Source: [Mycobacterium] manitobense
GTDB lineage: Bacteria > Actinomycetota > Actinomycetes > Mycobacteriales > Mycobacteriaceae
Direction of reading: 5' to 3'
Assembly (NCBI RefSeq): GCF_025821665.1
Contig: NZ_JACKSJ010000085.1
Location: 61,518 to 125,517, forward strand
Length of the DNA stretch: 64,000 bases
The first letter of the stretch is position 1. Each line of letters starts with the position of its first letter. A program made the position numbers and the translations under genes. The notes beneath the pieces were generated by a model. The model made no database searches. It was not told where the DNA came from and saw only the letters and a list, made by a program, of their open reading frames with translations. Shown one piece after another: positions 9,250-17,531 of this stretch.

Positions 9250-9294
9250 CCGCTCATGATGCCATCGCCGGTCAGCTGTACTGGTCATCTGAAC

Positions 9295-9308
9295 TGGCCA
9301 CATGCCCT
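9295..9308. promoter_or_regulatory. second copy of the TGGCCACATG motif
   Basis: TGGCCACATGCCCT lies 45-60 bases upstream of the TetR start and matches the first ten bases of the palindrome at 8448-8461. The right half-site is degenerate. It fits an autoregulatory site for the TetR protein. Confidence 0.4.
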
Positions 9309-9462
9309 GGTGCGCGGGTCAACCGGACGGAGGCGGAATCTCGGGCGGCGCTGCTGTGCGAGCGCGCGCCTACCAGCAACGAGCCGATTCGTCCTGCGAA
9401 CCCGGACTTCGACGCACCCCTACGGCGTTCCGATGAGCATCGTCGAGAAAAGGAACAGAACC

Positions 9463-9834
9463 ATGACACCCACACAGTCGGACGCAGATCCGGTCATCCG
9501 CGCCGTCATGGACGAGTGGCAGTCCGCCATCGACGCCCATGACGCGGTCCGGGTCGCCGCCGTGTTCACCGAAGACACCGTCTTCCAGGGGCTGCGCCCC
9601 TACGGAGTGGGCCGCGACGCCGTCGCTGCGTACTACGAGTCGCAGCCCGCCGGCATGGCTGTCACCTATCGCATCCTCGAAACCCGCAGTCCTTCGGCGG
9701 ATGTCGTGCTCGGCTATCTAGCCGCGACCTTCACCTACCCCGACCGGCCTTCGGCGGAGCTCGCCATCGGCGTGGTGCTCACCCGCGATCGCCAGCGGTG
9801 GCAGGTTGCGCAGTACCAGGCGTCCCGGCTGTAG
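9463..9834 (+). CDS. SnoaL-like / NTF2-fold small protein
   Basis: A 123-residue protein of the SnoaL/DUF4440 type NTF2 fold. Typical features are VIRAVMDEWQSAIDAHDAVR and FTEDTVFQGLRPYGVGRDAV near the N-terminus and VVLTRDRQRWQVAQYQAS at the end, a cone-shaped single-domain fold used for isomerases, lyases or ligand binding. Start ATG 9463 has AAAAGGAAC about 6 bases upstream; ATG 9433 is in frame but lacks this. It is divergent from the TetR gene and precedes a DHFR-like gene. No specific function can be given. Confidence 0.82.
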   Translation: MTPTQSDADPVIRAVMDEWQSAIDAHDAVRVAAVFTEDTVFQGLRPYGVGRDAVAAYYESQPAGMAVTYRILETRSPSADVVLGYLAATFTYPDRPSAELAIGVVLTRDRQRWQVAQYQASRL

Positions 9835-9931
9835 ACCCACGCGGCAACGAGACGTGCGCTGCCGATGAGTTTGGGCGCGGCTTCCCGTCTGTATCGGTAG
9901 CCAGCCGAAACACACCCACTCGAGGAGAGCC

Positions 9932-10534
9932 GTGACCGCCACTTACACCTTTGACGTCTTCTCCAGCCTCGACGGCTTCGGCGGCGTCAGCAGCGGCGAC
10001 TGGGGAGGTTACTGGGGCAAGCAGGGCCCCGAACTGCTCGACCACCGCCTCGCGCTGTATCGGCCGGAGCAGCGAATGGTTCTCGGACGCACCACTTATC
10101 GCATGTTCGCGGAAATGCTGGCCTCGGGCAGCGAGCAGGCGGTGCTCGATCCATGGGTGACGCGAATGAGGAATCTGCCGGCGACGGTGGTGTCAACCAC
10201 CCTGGTCGGGCCTCTCGACTGGCCGGACGCGACCATCGTGAGCGGTGACGCGGTCGACGTCGTCGCCCGCCTCAAAGAGGAGTCCGCGGTGCCGTTGCGC
10301 TCACACGGCAGCCTGTCGATGAACCGGGCGCTGATGGCCGCCGGCTTGGTCGACCGGCTCCAGGTGACGATCTTCCCCGTGATCACCGGTCAGACCGGCG
10401 ACGATGCGATCTTCGCGGGCGCAGCGGACTTCGATCTGGAACTCATCGAAGGCCGGACGCTGGACGGCGGCATCCAGGAGCTCATCTACCGGCCGTCCCT
10501 GCATGCCTCGATATCGCTGTCGGACAAGCACTGA
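9932..10534 (+). CDS. dihydrofolate-reductase-fold (RibD C-terminal) protein
   Basis: A 200-residue single-domain protein of the RibD-C/DHFR-like family. It opens TATYTFDVFSSLDGFGG, has the central RMVLGRTTYRMFAEM segment that contacts NADPH in this family, and ends with a strand typical of these reductases. Bacterial stand-alone members are usually uncharacterised pteridine- or NADPH-binding reductases. Start GTG 9932 has GAGGAG close upstream. A strong hairpin follows at 10533-10559. Not the housekeeping DHFR, judging by the lack of its conserved active-site pattern. Confidence 0.85.
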   Translation: MTATYTFDVFSSLDGFGGVSSGDWGGYWGKQGPELLDHRLALYRPEQRMVLGRTTYRMFAEMLASGSEQAVLDPWVTRMRNLPATVVSTTLVGPLDWPDATIVSGDAVDVVARLKEESAVPLRSHGSLSMNRALMAAGLVDRLQVTIFPVITGQTGDDAIFAGAADFDLELIEGRTLDGGIQELIYRPSLHASISLSDKH

Positions 10535-10559
10535 GGGCGCCCGCGATGCGGACGCCCTC
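10533..10559. terminator. hairpin terminator between convergent genes
   Basis: GAGGGCG and CGCCCTC enclose an inner CCGC/GCGG stem with a three-base loop, about 11 base pairs in all, starting at the stop codon of the DHFR-like gene and ending 16 bases before the convergent secreted-protein gene. There is no clear T tract, as is common in mycobacteria. Confidence 0.65.
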
Positions 10560-10574
10560 GTAGCGGAACACCGA

Positions 10575-10799
10575 TCAGTTGTGCACCGAGGTGTCGACGT
10601 GCGGCACCCTCACTGACGGGTACAGCTGATCGATCCAGGGGTAATAGTCATCGCGGTCGTACCCGAAGTGATAACCGCGGTCCCCGTGATGTCCATTGAA
10701 TCCGTGGTCGTGGTCGTCGGCCTGCGCCGGACCGGCGAAACCGATCACGGCTGCAGACAACGCGCCTGCGACAATTCCTGCCAGTCCGAATTTCTTCAT
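10575..10799 (-). CDS. small secreted His/Asp-rich protein
   Basis: A 74-residue precursor. It has a clean Sec signal peptide: MKKFGLAGIVAGALSAAVIG, then GFAGPAQA, with likely cleavage after AQA. The mature part of about 46 residues is rich in His, Asp, Gly and Tyr (DDHDHGFNGHHGDRGYHFGY), which could bind metal, though this is inferred from composition. It resembles many short secreted mycobacterial proteins of unknown function. The start is supported by the signal peptide. Confidence 0.8.
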   Translation of the reverse strand: MKKFGLAGIVAGALSAAVIGFAGPAQADDHDHGFNGHHGDRGYHFGYDRDDYYPWIDQLYPSVRVPHVDTSVHN

Positions 10800-10997
10800 C
10801 GGTCTCGCCTCTTCCCTCTGTACAGCTCCGTCGACGGGCCGAACGCCCGGGACTCTCTCTGTAACGGCGGGATCAATTCGTTGATTCCATCGAACGGAGC
10901 GACGCGGACCTTCTCACTGATCCGCCGGACGGTTGACTCGAGGTGCGAATCGGATTCGTGCGGCACCACGCGTCTGCGGCACGGAATACTCGGGCGC

Positions 10998-11366
10998 ATG
11001 TCGAACCCCATCGACGCCGACCCGCGGCGGCGGAAGTCGGGAGACGTCGCCGGAACGGTGGCGCTGCTGGTGCTGCATGTCCTGTTGGCGCTGCTGTTCT
11101 TCGTGCTCAGCTTCGGCATCGCGATGAGCATTGATTCGTGCGCGTACGTCGAGTGCGGCGACGAGAAGTGGATCGGCGTCGCGATGTTCCTCGCGATCTA
11201 CGGCAACGTGGCGGTCCTACTCGTCGACGTCGTCGTGTCGACGGTGTTTCTGGCCAAACGGCGCAGGACGGTCGTCGTTCCCGCGCTGGGCTGCGTCGTC
11301 CACGCGGCGCTCATCATCGCGGCCTTCCAATTCGCCGCTCTGGCGGGGCCGGTCAGCGGGTCCTGA
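10998..11366 (+). CDS. small integral membrane protein
   Basis: A 122-residue protein with three predicted membrane spans: around residues 17-38 (VALLVLHVLLALLFFVLSF), 55-78 (GVAMFLAIYGNVAVLLVDVV) and 88-112. The loop DSCAYVECGDEKW between spans one and two has two Cys that could form a disulfide outside. Start ATG 10998 is chosen because upstream in-frame sequence is not protein-like; AATACT about 7 bases before it could be a -10 element for a leaderless transcript. Function unknown. It converges on the desaturase gene with a 4-base gap. Confidence 0.7.
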   Translation: MSNPIDADPRRRKSGDVAGTVALLVLHVLLALLFFVLSFGIAMSIDSCAYVECGDEKWIGVAMFLAIYGNVAVLLVDVVVSTVFLAKRRRTVVVPALGCVVHAALIIAAFQFAALAGPVSGS

Positions 11367-11370
11367 TCAG

Positions 11371-12765
11371 TCAGTCGTTGCCCCGCGGCGGCGGCTGCAC
11401 CTCGACGCCACTCGACTTGTGTTCGGGTCCGGCGTCGGGATGCTCGGCGGGCACCCGCTCGCGGAACCGACTGGCTTCGCTCGGACCCTGCGGCCCTGCC
11501 CGTCGCTCGCCGCTGCGGTACGGGCCCGGCTTCGGCCTCGGCTTACCGCCGGGGAACGCGAGCCGGAAGATGGTGCGGTGCACCGTGAACCACTGCTTGC
11601 CGAATCGGCCTGAATTGTAGGGCAATTCGTAGCGCTCGCAGATGTCCTTGATTCTCGGCGCGATCTCGGAGTACCGGCTGCTCGGCATGTCCGGGTAAAG
11701 GTGGTGTTCCACCTGGTAGCCCAGGTTGCCGCTGATGACATGGAACAACGGGCTGCCCTCGATGTTGGCCGCGCCGATCAGCTGGCGGACGTACCACCCG
11801 CCGCGGGTCTCGTTCTCCACCTCCTCTTCGCTGAAAGTGTAGGTCTGGTCCGGGAAGTGGCCGCAGAAGATGATGGCGTGCGCCCACACGTTGCGGATGA
11901 GGTTGGCCACCGCGTCTGCCGCCAGGGTTCGAAGGAAGGTGCTCTCGACCCCGGGCACCAGCCGGTCGAGCATGGTGGCGGTGGCGCCCATCCGGCCCTT
12001 GCTGGAGATCTGGCGGAGACGACGTCCGACACGGGAGTGCGTCGGCTGGTCGATCCGGTCACGCAAAGCCAGCTTCGCCAAAGCGAATGCGCCTGCGCTG
12101 ATCGCCGGCCAGCCGATGTAGTCCTTGATGATCTGCAGTCGCGCCTTACCGGCGATCCCCTTGAAGTCCTCCTTGAGGTCGGCCATCGTCTTCTCGCCCC
12201 GCCACAGCGCTTCCACGTCGGTGTCGTGCATCGCGACCCCCCACTCGAACAGGATCGTGAGCAGCAGGTTGTAGAAGGGTTGACCGAGGTTGGCGGGGCG
12301 CCACTTCTGGTTGGGGTCGACCCGCATGATCTCGTAACCGAGATCCTTGTCCTTACCGCGGATGTTGGTATAGGTGTGATGGATGTAGTTGTGCGAGTGC
12401 TTCCACGCCTGCGCCGAGGATGCGGTGTCCCAGTCCCAGACCGAGGAATGGATGTCGGGATCGTTCATCCAGTCCCATTGGCCGTGCAGGATGTTGTGGC
12501 CGAGCTCCATGTTCTCCAGGATCTTGGCCATTCCGAGGCAGGCGGTGCCGAGCACCCACGCGGTTCGTGACCGCGACCCGAGCAGCAGTACCCGTCCCAC
12601 GACGACGATCTGGCGCTGCGCCGTGATCACCGACTTGATGTAATGCCGGTCGCGGTCGCCGAGTTCGGCGAAGATCTCGTCGTGTATCGCATCCAGTTCT
12701 TTGGCGAGCTTCTCCAGATCCTGCTCGCTGAGGCGGGTGAGTGGGCTTTCGACGGTCGTGGTCAC
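11371..12765 (-). CDS. desA3: acyl-CoA delta-9-type fatty acid desaturase, DesA3-like
   Basis: A 464-residue membrane diiron desaturase related to M. tuberculosis DesA3 (Rv3229c), which makes oleoyl-CoA from stearoyl-CoA. The three histidine boxes are present: HNILH (residues 90-94), HSHNYIHH (123-130) and QVEHH near residue 355. The C-terminal tail of about 60 residues is Pro/Arg-rich and unlikely to be catalytic. GTG 12765 has GGAG 6 bases upstream; GTG 12786, overlapping the reductase stop, is also possible. It follows its ferredoxin reductase in one operon, matching the DesA3/Rv3230c pair known to work together. Mycobacteria carry paralogues, so the symbol is by similarity. Confidence 0.88.
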   Translation of the reverse strand: MTTTVESPLTRLSEQDLEKLAKELDAIHDEIFAELGDRDRHYIKSVITAQRQIVVVGRVLLLGSRSRTAWVLGTACLGMAKILENMELGHNILHGQWDWMNDPDIHSSVWDWDTASSAQAWKHSHNYIHHTYTNIRGKDKDLGYEIMRVDPNQKWRPANLGQPFYNLLLTILFEWGVAMHDTDVEALWRGEKTMADLKEDFKGIAGKARLQIIKDYIGWPAISAGAFALAKLALRDRIDQPTHSRVGRRLRQISSKGRMGATATMLDRLVPGVESTFLRTLAADAVANLIRNVWAHAIIFCGHFPDQTYTFSEEEVENETRGGWYVRQLIGAANIEGSPLFHVISGNLGYQVEHHLYPDMPSSRYSEIAPRIKDICERYELPYNSGRFGKQWFTVHRTIFRLAFPGGKPRPKPGPYRSGERRAGPQGPSEASRFRERVPAEHPDAGPEHKSSGVEVQPPPRGND

Positions 12766-12782
12766 GTTTGACTCCTTCACGG

Positions 12783-13880
12783 TCACAGTGCGAACTCCAC
12801 GTCACCCTCGGCAGCGTGGATGCAGATCCTGACGTCCTGGTCGACGGGCTCGGTGACTTCCCCTGAGCGCAGATCGCGCACCTTCCCCGATTTCAGTGTT
12901 CCGACGCAGGTGTGGCAGATGCCGATACGGCAGCCGAATGCGAGTTCAAGGCCGGCCTGTTCGCCGGCCTCCAGGATGGGAGTGCCACCGTCGCAGTCGG
13001 CGGTCGTGTCGCTGTTGAGGAACGTGACCTGCCCGCCCTCACCTTCGGCGGCGTCGGCATCGATCTTCGGCTGGAACCGCTCGAAGCGGAGCCGGTCCGG
13101 GTCGCCGTTGCGCTCCCAGTGTTCGATCATCGCGTCGAGCAGTTCGCTCGGACCCGAACAGAACGCGTCTCGTTCGCGCCAGTCCGGGCAGACGTCGTCC
13201 AGATCGTCGGCCGACATGCGGCCGCGATCCGCCGTGAGCCGCAGATCCAACCGCAAGCCGTCATGGCGGCGGTCGAGACCTTCCAAATCCTCCAAAAACA
13301 TGACCTGGTCGCGGGTGCGAGCCGAGTGGAGCACCACCACGTCGCCGATCTCGCCCCGATGATCGAGGTTGCGCAGCATGCTGATGATCGGTGTGATGCC
13401 GCTGCCTGCGCTGATGAAGAGCATCTTGGCCGGCACCGGGTCGGGCAGCGTGAAGACGCCCTCCACCTCGCCGAGCCGAACCAGTTCGCCCGGCTGGATC
13501 TTCTCCACCAGATACGGCGACACCACGCCCTCGTCGACCTTCTTGGGCGTGACGCTGATCAAGCCGTCCTCCGGCTGCGGGTCCGACGTGAGCGAGTACG
13601 CGCGCCAGTGGTACCGGCCATCGATCACCAACCCCAGCCGGACGTACTGGCCGGGTCTGTGGCCCGGCCACTCGTACCCCGGCCGGATCAGCACGCTGAC
13701 CGCTTCCGATCCCTGCCGCTCGACGCGCTCGACCTTGCCCCGCAGCTCCTTGGTGGTCCACAGCGGATTCACCATCTCGAGGTAGTCGTCTGGGCGCAAC
13801 GGGTTGAACAGATACCGCACCGCACGGAGGAACAGCCGACGGCCCCTTGGGACGGGAGGCTCAGCACCGCGTTCCGCCAT
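12783..13880 (-). CDS. ferredoxin-NADP-type reductase partner of the desaturase (Rv3230c-like)
   Basis: A 365-residue three-domain electron-transfer protein: an N-terminal FAD-binding barrel with RAYSLTSDP, a NAD(P) domain with ISAGSGITPIISMLRNL, and a C-terminal plant-type [2Fe-2S] domain with FGCRIGICHTCVGTL and a fourth Cys in DVRICI. It delivers electrons from NADPH to the membrane desaturase encoded next; M. tuberculosis Rv3230c does this for DesA3. Start ATG 13880 (MAERGAEPPV) follows a GGGGG run. The stop overlaps or abuts the desaturase start, so translation is likely coupled. Confidence 0.92.
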   Translation of the reverse strand: MAERGAEPPVPRGRRLFLRAVRYLFNPLRPDDYLEMVNPLWTTKELRGKVERVERQGSEAVSVLIRPGYEWPGHRPGQYVRLGLVIDGRYHWRAYSLTSDPQPEDGLISVTPKKVDEGVVSPYLVEKIQPGELVRLGEVEGVFTLPDPVPAKMLFISAGSGITPIISMLRNLDHRGEIGDVVVLHSARTRDQVMFLEDLEGLDRRHDGLRLDLRLTADRGRMSADDLDDVCPDWRERDAFCSGPSELLDAMIEHWERNGDPDRLRFERFQPKIDADAAEGEGGQVTFLNSDTTADCDGGTPILEAGEQAGLELAFGCRIGICHTCVGTLKSGKVRDLRSGEVTEPVDQDVRICIHAAEGDVEFAL

Positions 13881-13942
13881 GATCCCCCGCTTCTCGTGTC
13901 CGACTCGGTGAAGAATCGACCCAGCGGCCGACTCAGCACCCT

Positions 13943-13972
13943 GTGTTACCGCTCCGCTGTGATCTGAAACAC
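13943..13972. promoter_or_regulatory. candidate operator between desaturase operon and TetR gene
   Basis: GTGTT and AACAC form the outer arms of an inverted repeat with 20 bases between them, in the 115-base gap between two divergent starts. Position suggests a TetR site; symmetry is modest. Confidence 0.3.
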
Positions 13973-13995
13973 TAATACGGGGAGGTTGACTATCT

Positions 13996-14823
13996 GTGTC
14001 AGATCGGGAAACGAGTCGGTCGGGTCCAGTGCCCGCAGACGTCATCCGGGCCACGCTGCGTTCCGCGGAACGCCTCGGCCGCGACGTCGCCGATGTGCCG
14101 ATCGTCGTGATCGCGCATGCCCTCGGGGTTTCGCGCAGCACGCTGTTGCGCCAGCTCGGGGGCTCACGTCGCCCCCTCGATGATGCGGTACGCGACATCG
14201 GGGTCGACCCCGGCGGCCGCCCGCCGGTGAAGGTGCGCGCAGTCGAATCGGCGGCCGCACTCATCGGCGCCGGCGGCGTGTCGTCCGCCACCCTCGAGGC
14301 GATCGCCGAAGATGCGGAGTGTTCGGTGCACAGCCTGTATGCGGCGTTCGGCGGCCGCGAAGGTCTGTTACGTGCGGTCTATGACCGTTATATCCCGGCG
14401 CTGGACATGGAAGACGTCATCGGATCGCCGAGCACCGACCTGACGCAGATGGTCCGCACCATTCACCGAACCCTCGCCGACCTGTACCTGCGAGAGCCGC
14501 GGGTGCTGGCCGCGGTGCTCGGTGAGACGCTGGCCCGTCCGGCGGGCACCGGCGCGGGTGCACTGATCGAGCACGGCGCGCTGCGCCTCATCGCGGTCCT
14601 CGAAAGGTGGCTGGATGGCGAGGTTGCGGCCGGCCGCATCCGGGACCTGCCCCGCTCCCTGCTCATCCAGCAGCTGATCAGCCCGGTCTCGGTGCACGCC
14701 ATCATGCGGCCCGGACTGGTCAACTTCCCACAGGTCGCCCTGCCGGAACTGGAGGCGACGTGCGACTTCTTCGCCGACGCATTCGTCCGCGCAGTCGCAA
14801 TCGATGGGACGGCTGCCAGGTGA
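13996..14823 (+). CDS. TetR-family regulator with two helix-turn-helix segments
   Basis: A 275-residue regulator. The second segment, near residues 85-130, is a normal TetR DNA-binding domain: SSATLEAIAEDAECSVHSLY followed by AAFGGREGLLRAV. The first ~65 residues hold another helix-turn-helix-like stretch, DVPIVVIAHALGVSRSTLLR then QLGGSRRPLDDAV, which also has the TetR pattern. Two in tandem is unusual. The C-terminal half is a helical ligand domain. Start GTG 13996 has GGAGG about 10 bases upstream. Divergent from the desaturase/reductase operon, which it probably regulates in response to acyl-CoA or fatty acid; the ligand is inference. Confidence 0.85.
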   Translation: MSDRETSRSGPVPADVIRATLRSAERLGRDVADVPIVVIAHALGVSRSTLLRQLGGSRRPLDDAVRDIGVDPGGRPPVKVRAVESAAALIGAGGVSSATLEAIAEDAECSVHSLYAAFGGREGLLRAVYDRYIPALDMEDVIGSPSTDLTQMVRTIHRTLADLYLREPRVLAAVLGETLARPAGTGAGALIEHGALRLIAVLERWLDGEVAAGRIRDLPRSLLIQQLISPVSVHAIMRPGLVNFPQVALPELEATCDFFADAFVRAVAIDGTAAR

Positions 14824-14862
14824 TGCGACCCGGCCCGGCCCCACTGACTAGCCTGGTCGACC

Positions 14863-15420
14863 ATGGCCGATGCCTTGTGGGCTGCCGCGACGCGGCATCC
14901 GTTCCTCCATGCGGTTCGTGACGGCACGATCACCGACGCGGCATTCGACCGCTGGCTCGCTCAGGATGCACTCTTCGTCGCCGACCTGCTGAGCTTTCAG
15001 GCGCGCCTGCTTGCACGGGCGCCACGGCCTGCGCAAGGCGTACTCGCCGCTGGCTGTGCCGCGCTCGTCGCCGAACTCGACTGGTTCGAGGACAAGGCGT
15101 CGCAGCGGGGCATCGACCTCGACCAGCCGGCACTGCCGGCGACTGTCGCCTACGGCGAACTACTGACGCGACTGGAGGATTCGCCTACCGACGCAGCGTT
15201 GACGGCGCTGTGGGTCATCGAGCGGGTGTACCTGATGGCATGGACTTCCGCATCATCACCCGCGTCGCCCTTCAAAGAATTCGTCGACCACTGGACAGAT
15301 TCGGACTTCGTGGCCTACGTCGAGGCGCTCGGCGATGTCGCCGACCCGGTCGAGTACCCATCGCTGGTCGACGAGGTGCTCGCGCACGAAATCGAGTTCT
15401 GGGACATGGCCCTCGCCTGA
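14863..15420 (+). CDS. TenA/thiaminase-II-like protein
   Basis: A 185-residue all-helical protein of the TenA/PqqC-like haem-oxygenase fold. Marks are HPFLHAVRDGTITDAAFDRW and LAQDALFVADLLSFQARLLA at the N-terminus, ELDWFEDKA in the middle, and the C-terminal HEIEFWDMAL, where TenA proteins carry a conserved Glu. TenA salvages pyrimidines from degraded thiamin; however the catalytic Cys environment of classical TenA is not obvious here, so it may be a TenA_E-type amidohydrolase or a relative with another role. It starts 39 bases after the TetR gene. Confidence 0.78.
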   Translation: MADALWAAATRHPFLHAVRDGTITDAAFDRWLAQDALFVADLLSFQARLLARAPRPAQGVLAAGCAALVAELDWFEDKASQRGIDLDQPALPATVAYGELLTRLEDSPTDAALTALWVIERVYLMAWTSASSPASPFKEFVDHWTDSDFVAYVEALGDVADPVEYPSLVDEVLAHEIEFWDMALA

Positions 15421-15596
15421 AGTCCGACGCCCTCGGGGTGGTCTGCGAAACACCACACGGGGAGCGCGTACCGCGAGAGAGGGATGCTCGCGTCAAGGAC
15501 GCGGCAGGGGGATGCTAGTCAGCTGCCTCAGCATGAGAGGGGCGAACGTCGGAGCCGCCGTTGACAGCGATCTCGAGACCTTGCTTTGGTGAGGTG

Positions 15597-16067
15597 GTGA
15601 CCGCACCGGACCCGCTGCCGATCGAGAACTTCTCCCACCTCTGTGTCGGGGTGTCGGATCTGGACGCCTCGCTGGCGTTCTACACCGGTGTGCTCGGCAT
15701 GGATGTCGTCTTCGACGTCGAACTGGCCGGTGCGGGACTAGAGGAGGTCACCGGTACCGCAGGCGCCGCAGGACGCATGGTCGGCGGCCTGATCGGTGCC
15801 ACCATGATCGAACTCCTGTCGCTCGGCGACGTACCGGCCGTCGTGGACGGCCCGCATCTCGGCTACACCAACATGTCGTTCCGGGTGAGGGATCTCGATG
15901 CGGCGCATGAGGCACTGGGCCGGCACGTGGGGGTGCGCTACACCCCACCCACCGACATCGGCGGCGTGCGGATGCTATTCGTTCACGATCCTGACGGCAC
16001 CCCCATCGAGTTGATCGAACTGCCCGAGGGTCTGACCAGCACCGTGCAGATGTGGCGCGGCGCTTGA
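15597..16067 (+). CDS. VOC-family (glyoxalase/bleomycin-resistance-fold) protein
   Basis: A 156-residue vicinal-oxygen-chelate protein. The first module opens NFSHLCVGVSDLDASLAFYT with the ligand-type His; the second module has LGYTNMSFRVRDLDAAHEAL and ends VHDPDGTPIELIELPEG with the ligand-type Glu, so a metal site is plausible. The start is uncertain: GTG 15597 is given, and GTG 15594 or TTG 15561 are in frame. It may follow the TenA-like gene in transcription, but a 176-base gap separates them. Substrate unknown. Confidence 0.8.
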   Translation: MTAPDPLPIENFSHLCVGVSDLDASLAFYTGVLGMDVVFDVELAGAGLEEVTGTAGAAGRMVGGLIGATMIELLSLGDVPAVVDGPHLGYTNMSFRVRDLDAAHEALGRHVGVRYTPPTDIGGVRMLFVHDPDGTPIELIELPEGLTSTVQMWRGA

Positions 16068-16130
16068 GGCCGCACGCCCCAACGGCTCTTGGGCGGCACC
16101 GGTGGGCCGGACACGCCGGCGCAATCACCC

Positions 16131-17531
16131 CTACCTGATCTCCTTCTCCGCGTCAGCCAGCGCCGCGAACTCCTCGTCAGGCGAGTTCGCCACCAGATGG
16201 TGCCGGCTGTAGAGCCCGAAATACGCCATGAACGCAGCGAAGACGACCAGGCACCAGGTGGCCGCCGTGCTGTCCACCAGGAAGGTGGCCACCACCGACA
16301 GCGCCGCGATCACCAGCGCGAAGCCCGTGGTGACGACGCCGCCCGGGGTGCGGTAGGGCCGCGGCATGTCCGGCTCACGCACCCTGAGCACGATGTGACT
16401 GATCATCATCAGCACGTAGGACAGGGCGGCGCCGAACACCGCCATGTTCAGCAGCATCGCGCCCTGGCCGGTCAGCGACAGCACGAAGCCGATGATGCCG
16501 GGCACGATCAGCGCCAGCGTCGGCGCCTTGCGGGAGTTGGTAAGCGACAGCCGCTTCGGCAGGTAGCCGGCGCGCGACAGCGCGAACAGCTGACGGGAGT
16601 AGGCGTAGATGATCGAGAAGAAGCTGGCGATCAGCCCCGCCAGGCCGATGTAGTTGACCACCTTGGCCATCGTCGAGTCTCCCAGCGCCTCCACCAGGGG
16701 ATTGCCGGACGCGCTGATCACCTCGGCACCACCGGCACCGGCGGCGAGCACCAGCACCGTGGCTCCGGTGACCACCAGGACGGCCATCGCGGCGATGATT
16801 CCGCGCGGCACGTTGCGGGCCGGGTCCTTGGCCTCCTCGGCGGCGAGTGGCACACCTTCGATGGCGAGGAAGAACCAGATCGCGAAGGGGACTGCCGCCC
16901 AGATCCCGAGGTACCCGAAGGGGAGGAACGACGAGGCGCCGGCCGCATCGGTGGGCGCGATGTCGGTGAGGTTCGCGGTGTCGAAGCTGCCGATCGCCGC
17001 GATGGCGAAGATGAGCAGACCGGCGAGGGCGATGGCCGTGATGACGAACATGACCTTGAGCGCCTCGCCGACACCGCTGAGGTGGATGCCGATGAACAGC
17101 AGGTACACGGCCAGGTACACCCACCAGCCGTCGGTGATGCCGAACAGGCCGAGGGACTCGACGTAGGCCCCGATGAAGGTGGCGATCGCCGCGGGTGCGA
17201 TCGCATACTCGATCAGAATGGCTGTGCCGGTTGCGAATCCACCCCACGGGCCGAGTGCCCGACGGGCGAATGTGTAGCCGCCGCCTGCGGCAGGCAGCGC
17301 GGAGGACATCTCCGCCATCCCCAGCACCATGGCCAGGTACATGCCCGCGATCAGGACGCCGGCGATCAGTAATCCGCCGAACCCTCCCTCGGCGAGCCCG
17401 AAATTCCATCCCGAGTAATCGCCCGAGATCACATACCCGACGCCGAGACCGGCGAGGAGTAGCCATCCCGCGGTGCCTTGCTTGAGTGTGCGCTTGGCGA
17501 GGTACTCGTTGGACTCAGATGTGGTCTCCAC
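16131..17531 (-). CDS. eat: APC-family permease, ethanolamine-permease type
   Basis: A 466-residue amino-acid/polyamine/organocation transporter with about 12 membrane spans. The opening YLAKRTLKQGTAGWLLLAGL, then GVGYVISGDYSGWNFGLAEG, is the conserved N-terminus of ethanolamine permeases. The loop after the first spans (PAAGGGYTFARRALGPWGGF) is the APC substrate-contacting region. It would import ethanolamine or a related amine. No ethanolamine ammonia-lyase genes are in the window. Its first codons overlap the end of the PucR-type regulator by 17 bases on the same strand, so the two are co-transcribed. Confidence 0.85.
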   Translation of the reverse strand: METTSESNEYLAKRTLKQGTAGWLLLAGLGVGYVISGDYSGWNFGLAEGGFGGLLIAGVLIAGMYLAMVLGMAEMSSALPAAGGGYTFARRALGPWGGFATGTAILIEYAIAPAAIATFIGAYVESLGLFGITDGWWVYLAVYLLFIGIHLSGVGEALKVMFVITAIALAGLLIFAIAAIGSFDTANLTDIAPTDAAGASSFLPFGYLGIWAAVPFAIWFFLAIEGVPLAAEEAKDPARNVPRGIIAAMAVLVVTGATVLVLAAGAGGAEVISASGNPLVEALGDSTMAKVVNYIGLAGLIASFFSIIYAYSRQLFALSRAGYLPKRLSLTNSRKAPTLALIVPGIIGFVLSLTGQGAMLLNMAVFGAALSYVLMMISHIVLRVREPDMPRPYRTPGGVVTTGFALVIAALSVVATFLVDSTAATWCLVVFAAFMAYFGLYSRHHLVANSPDEEFAALADAEKEIR

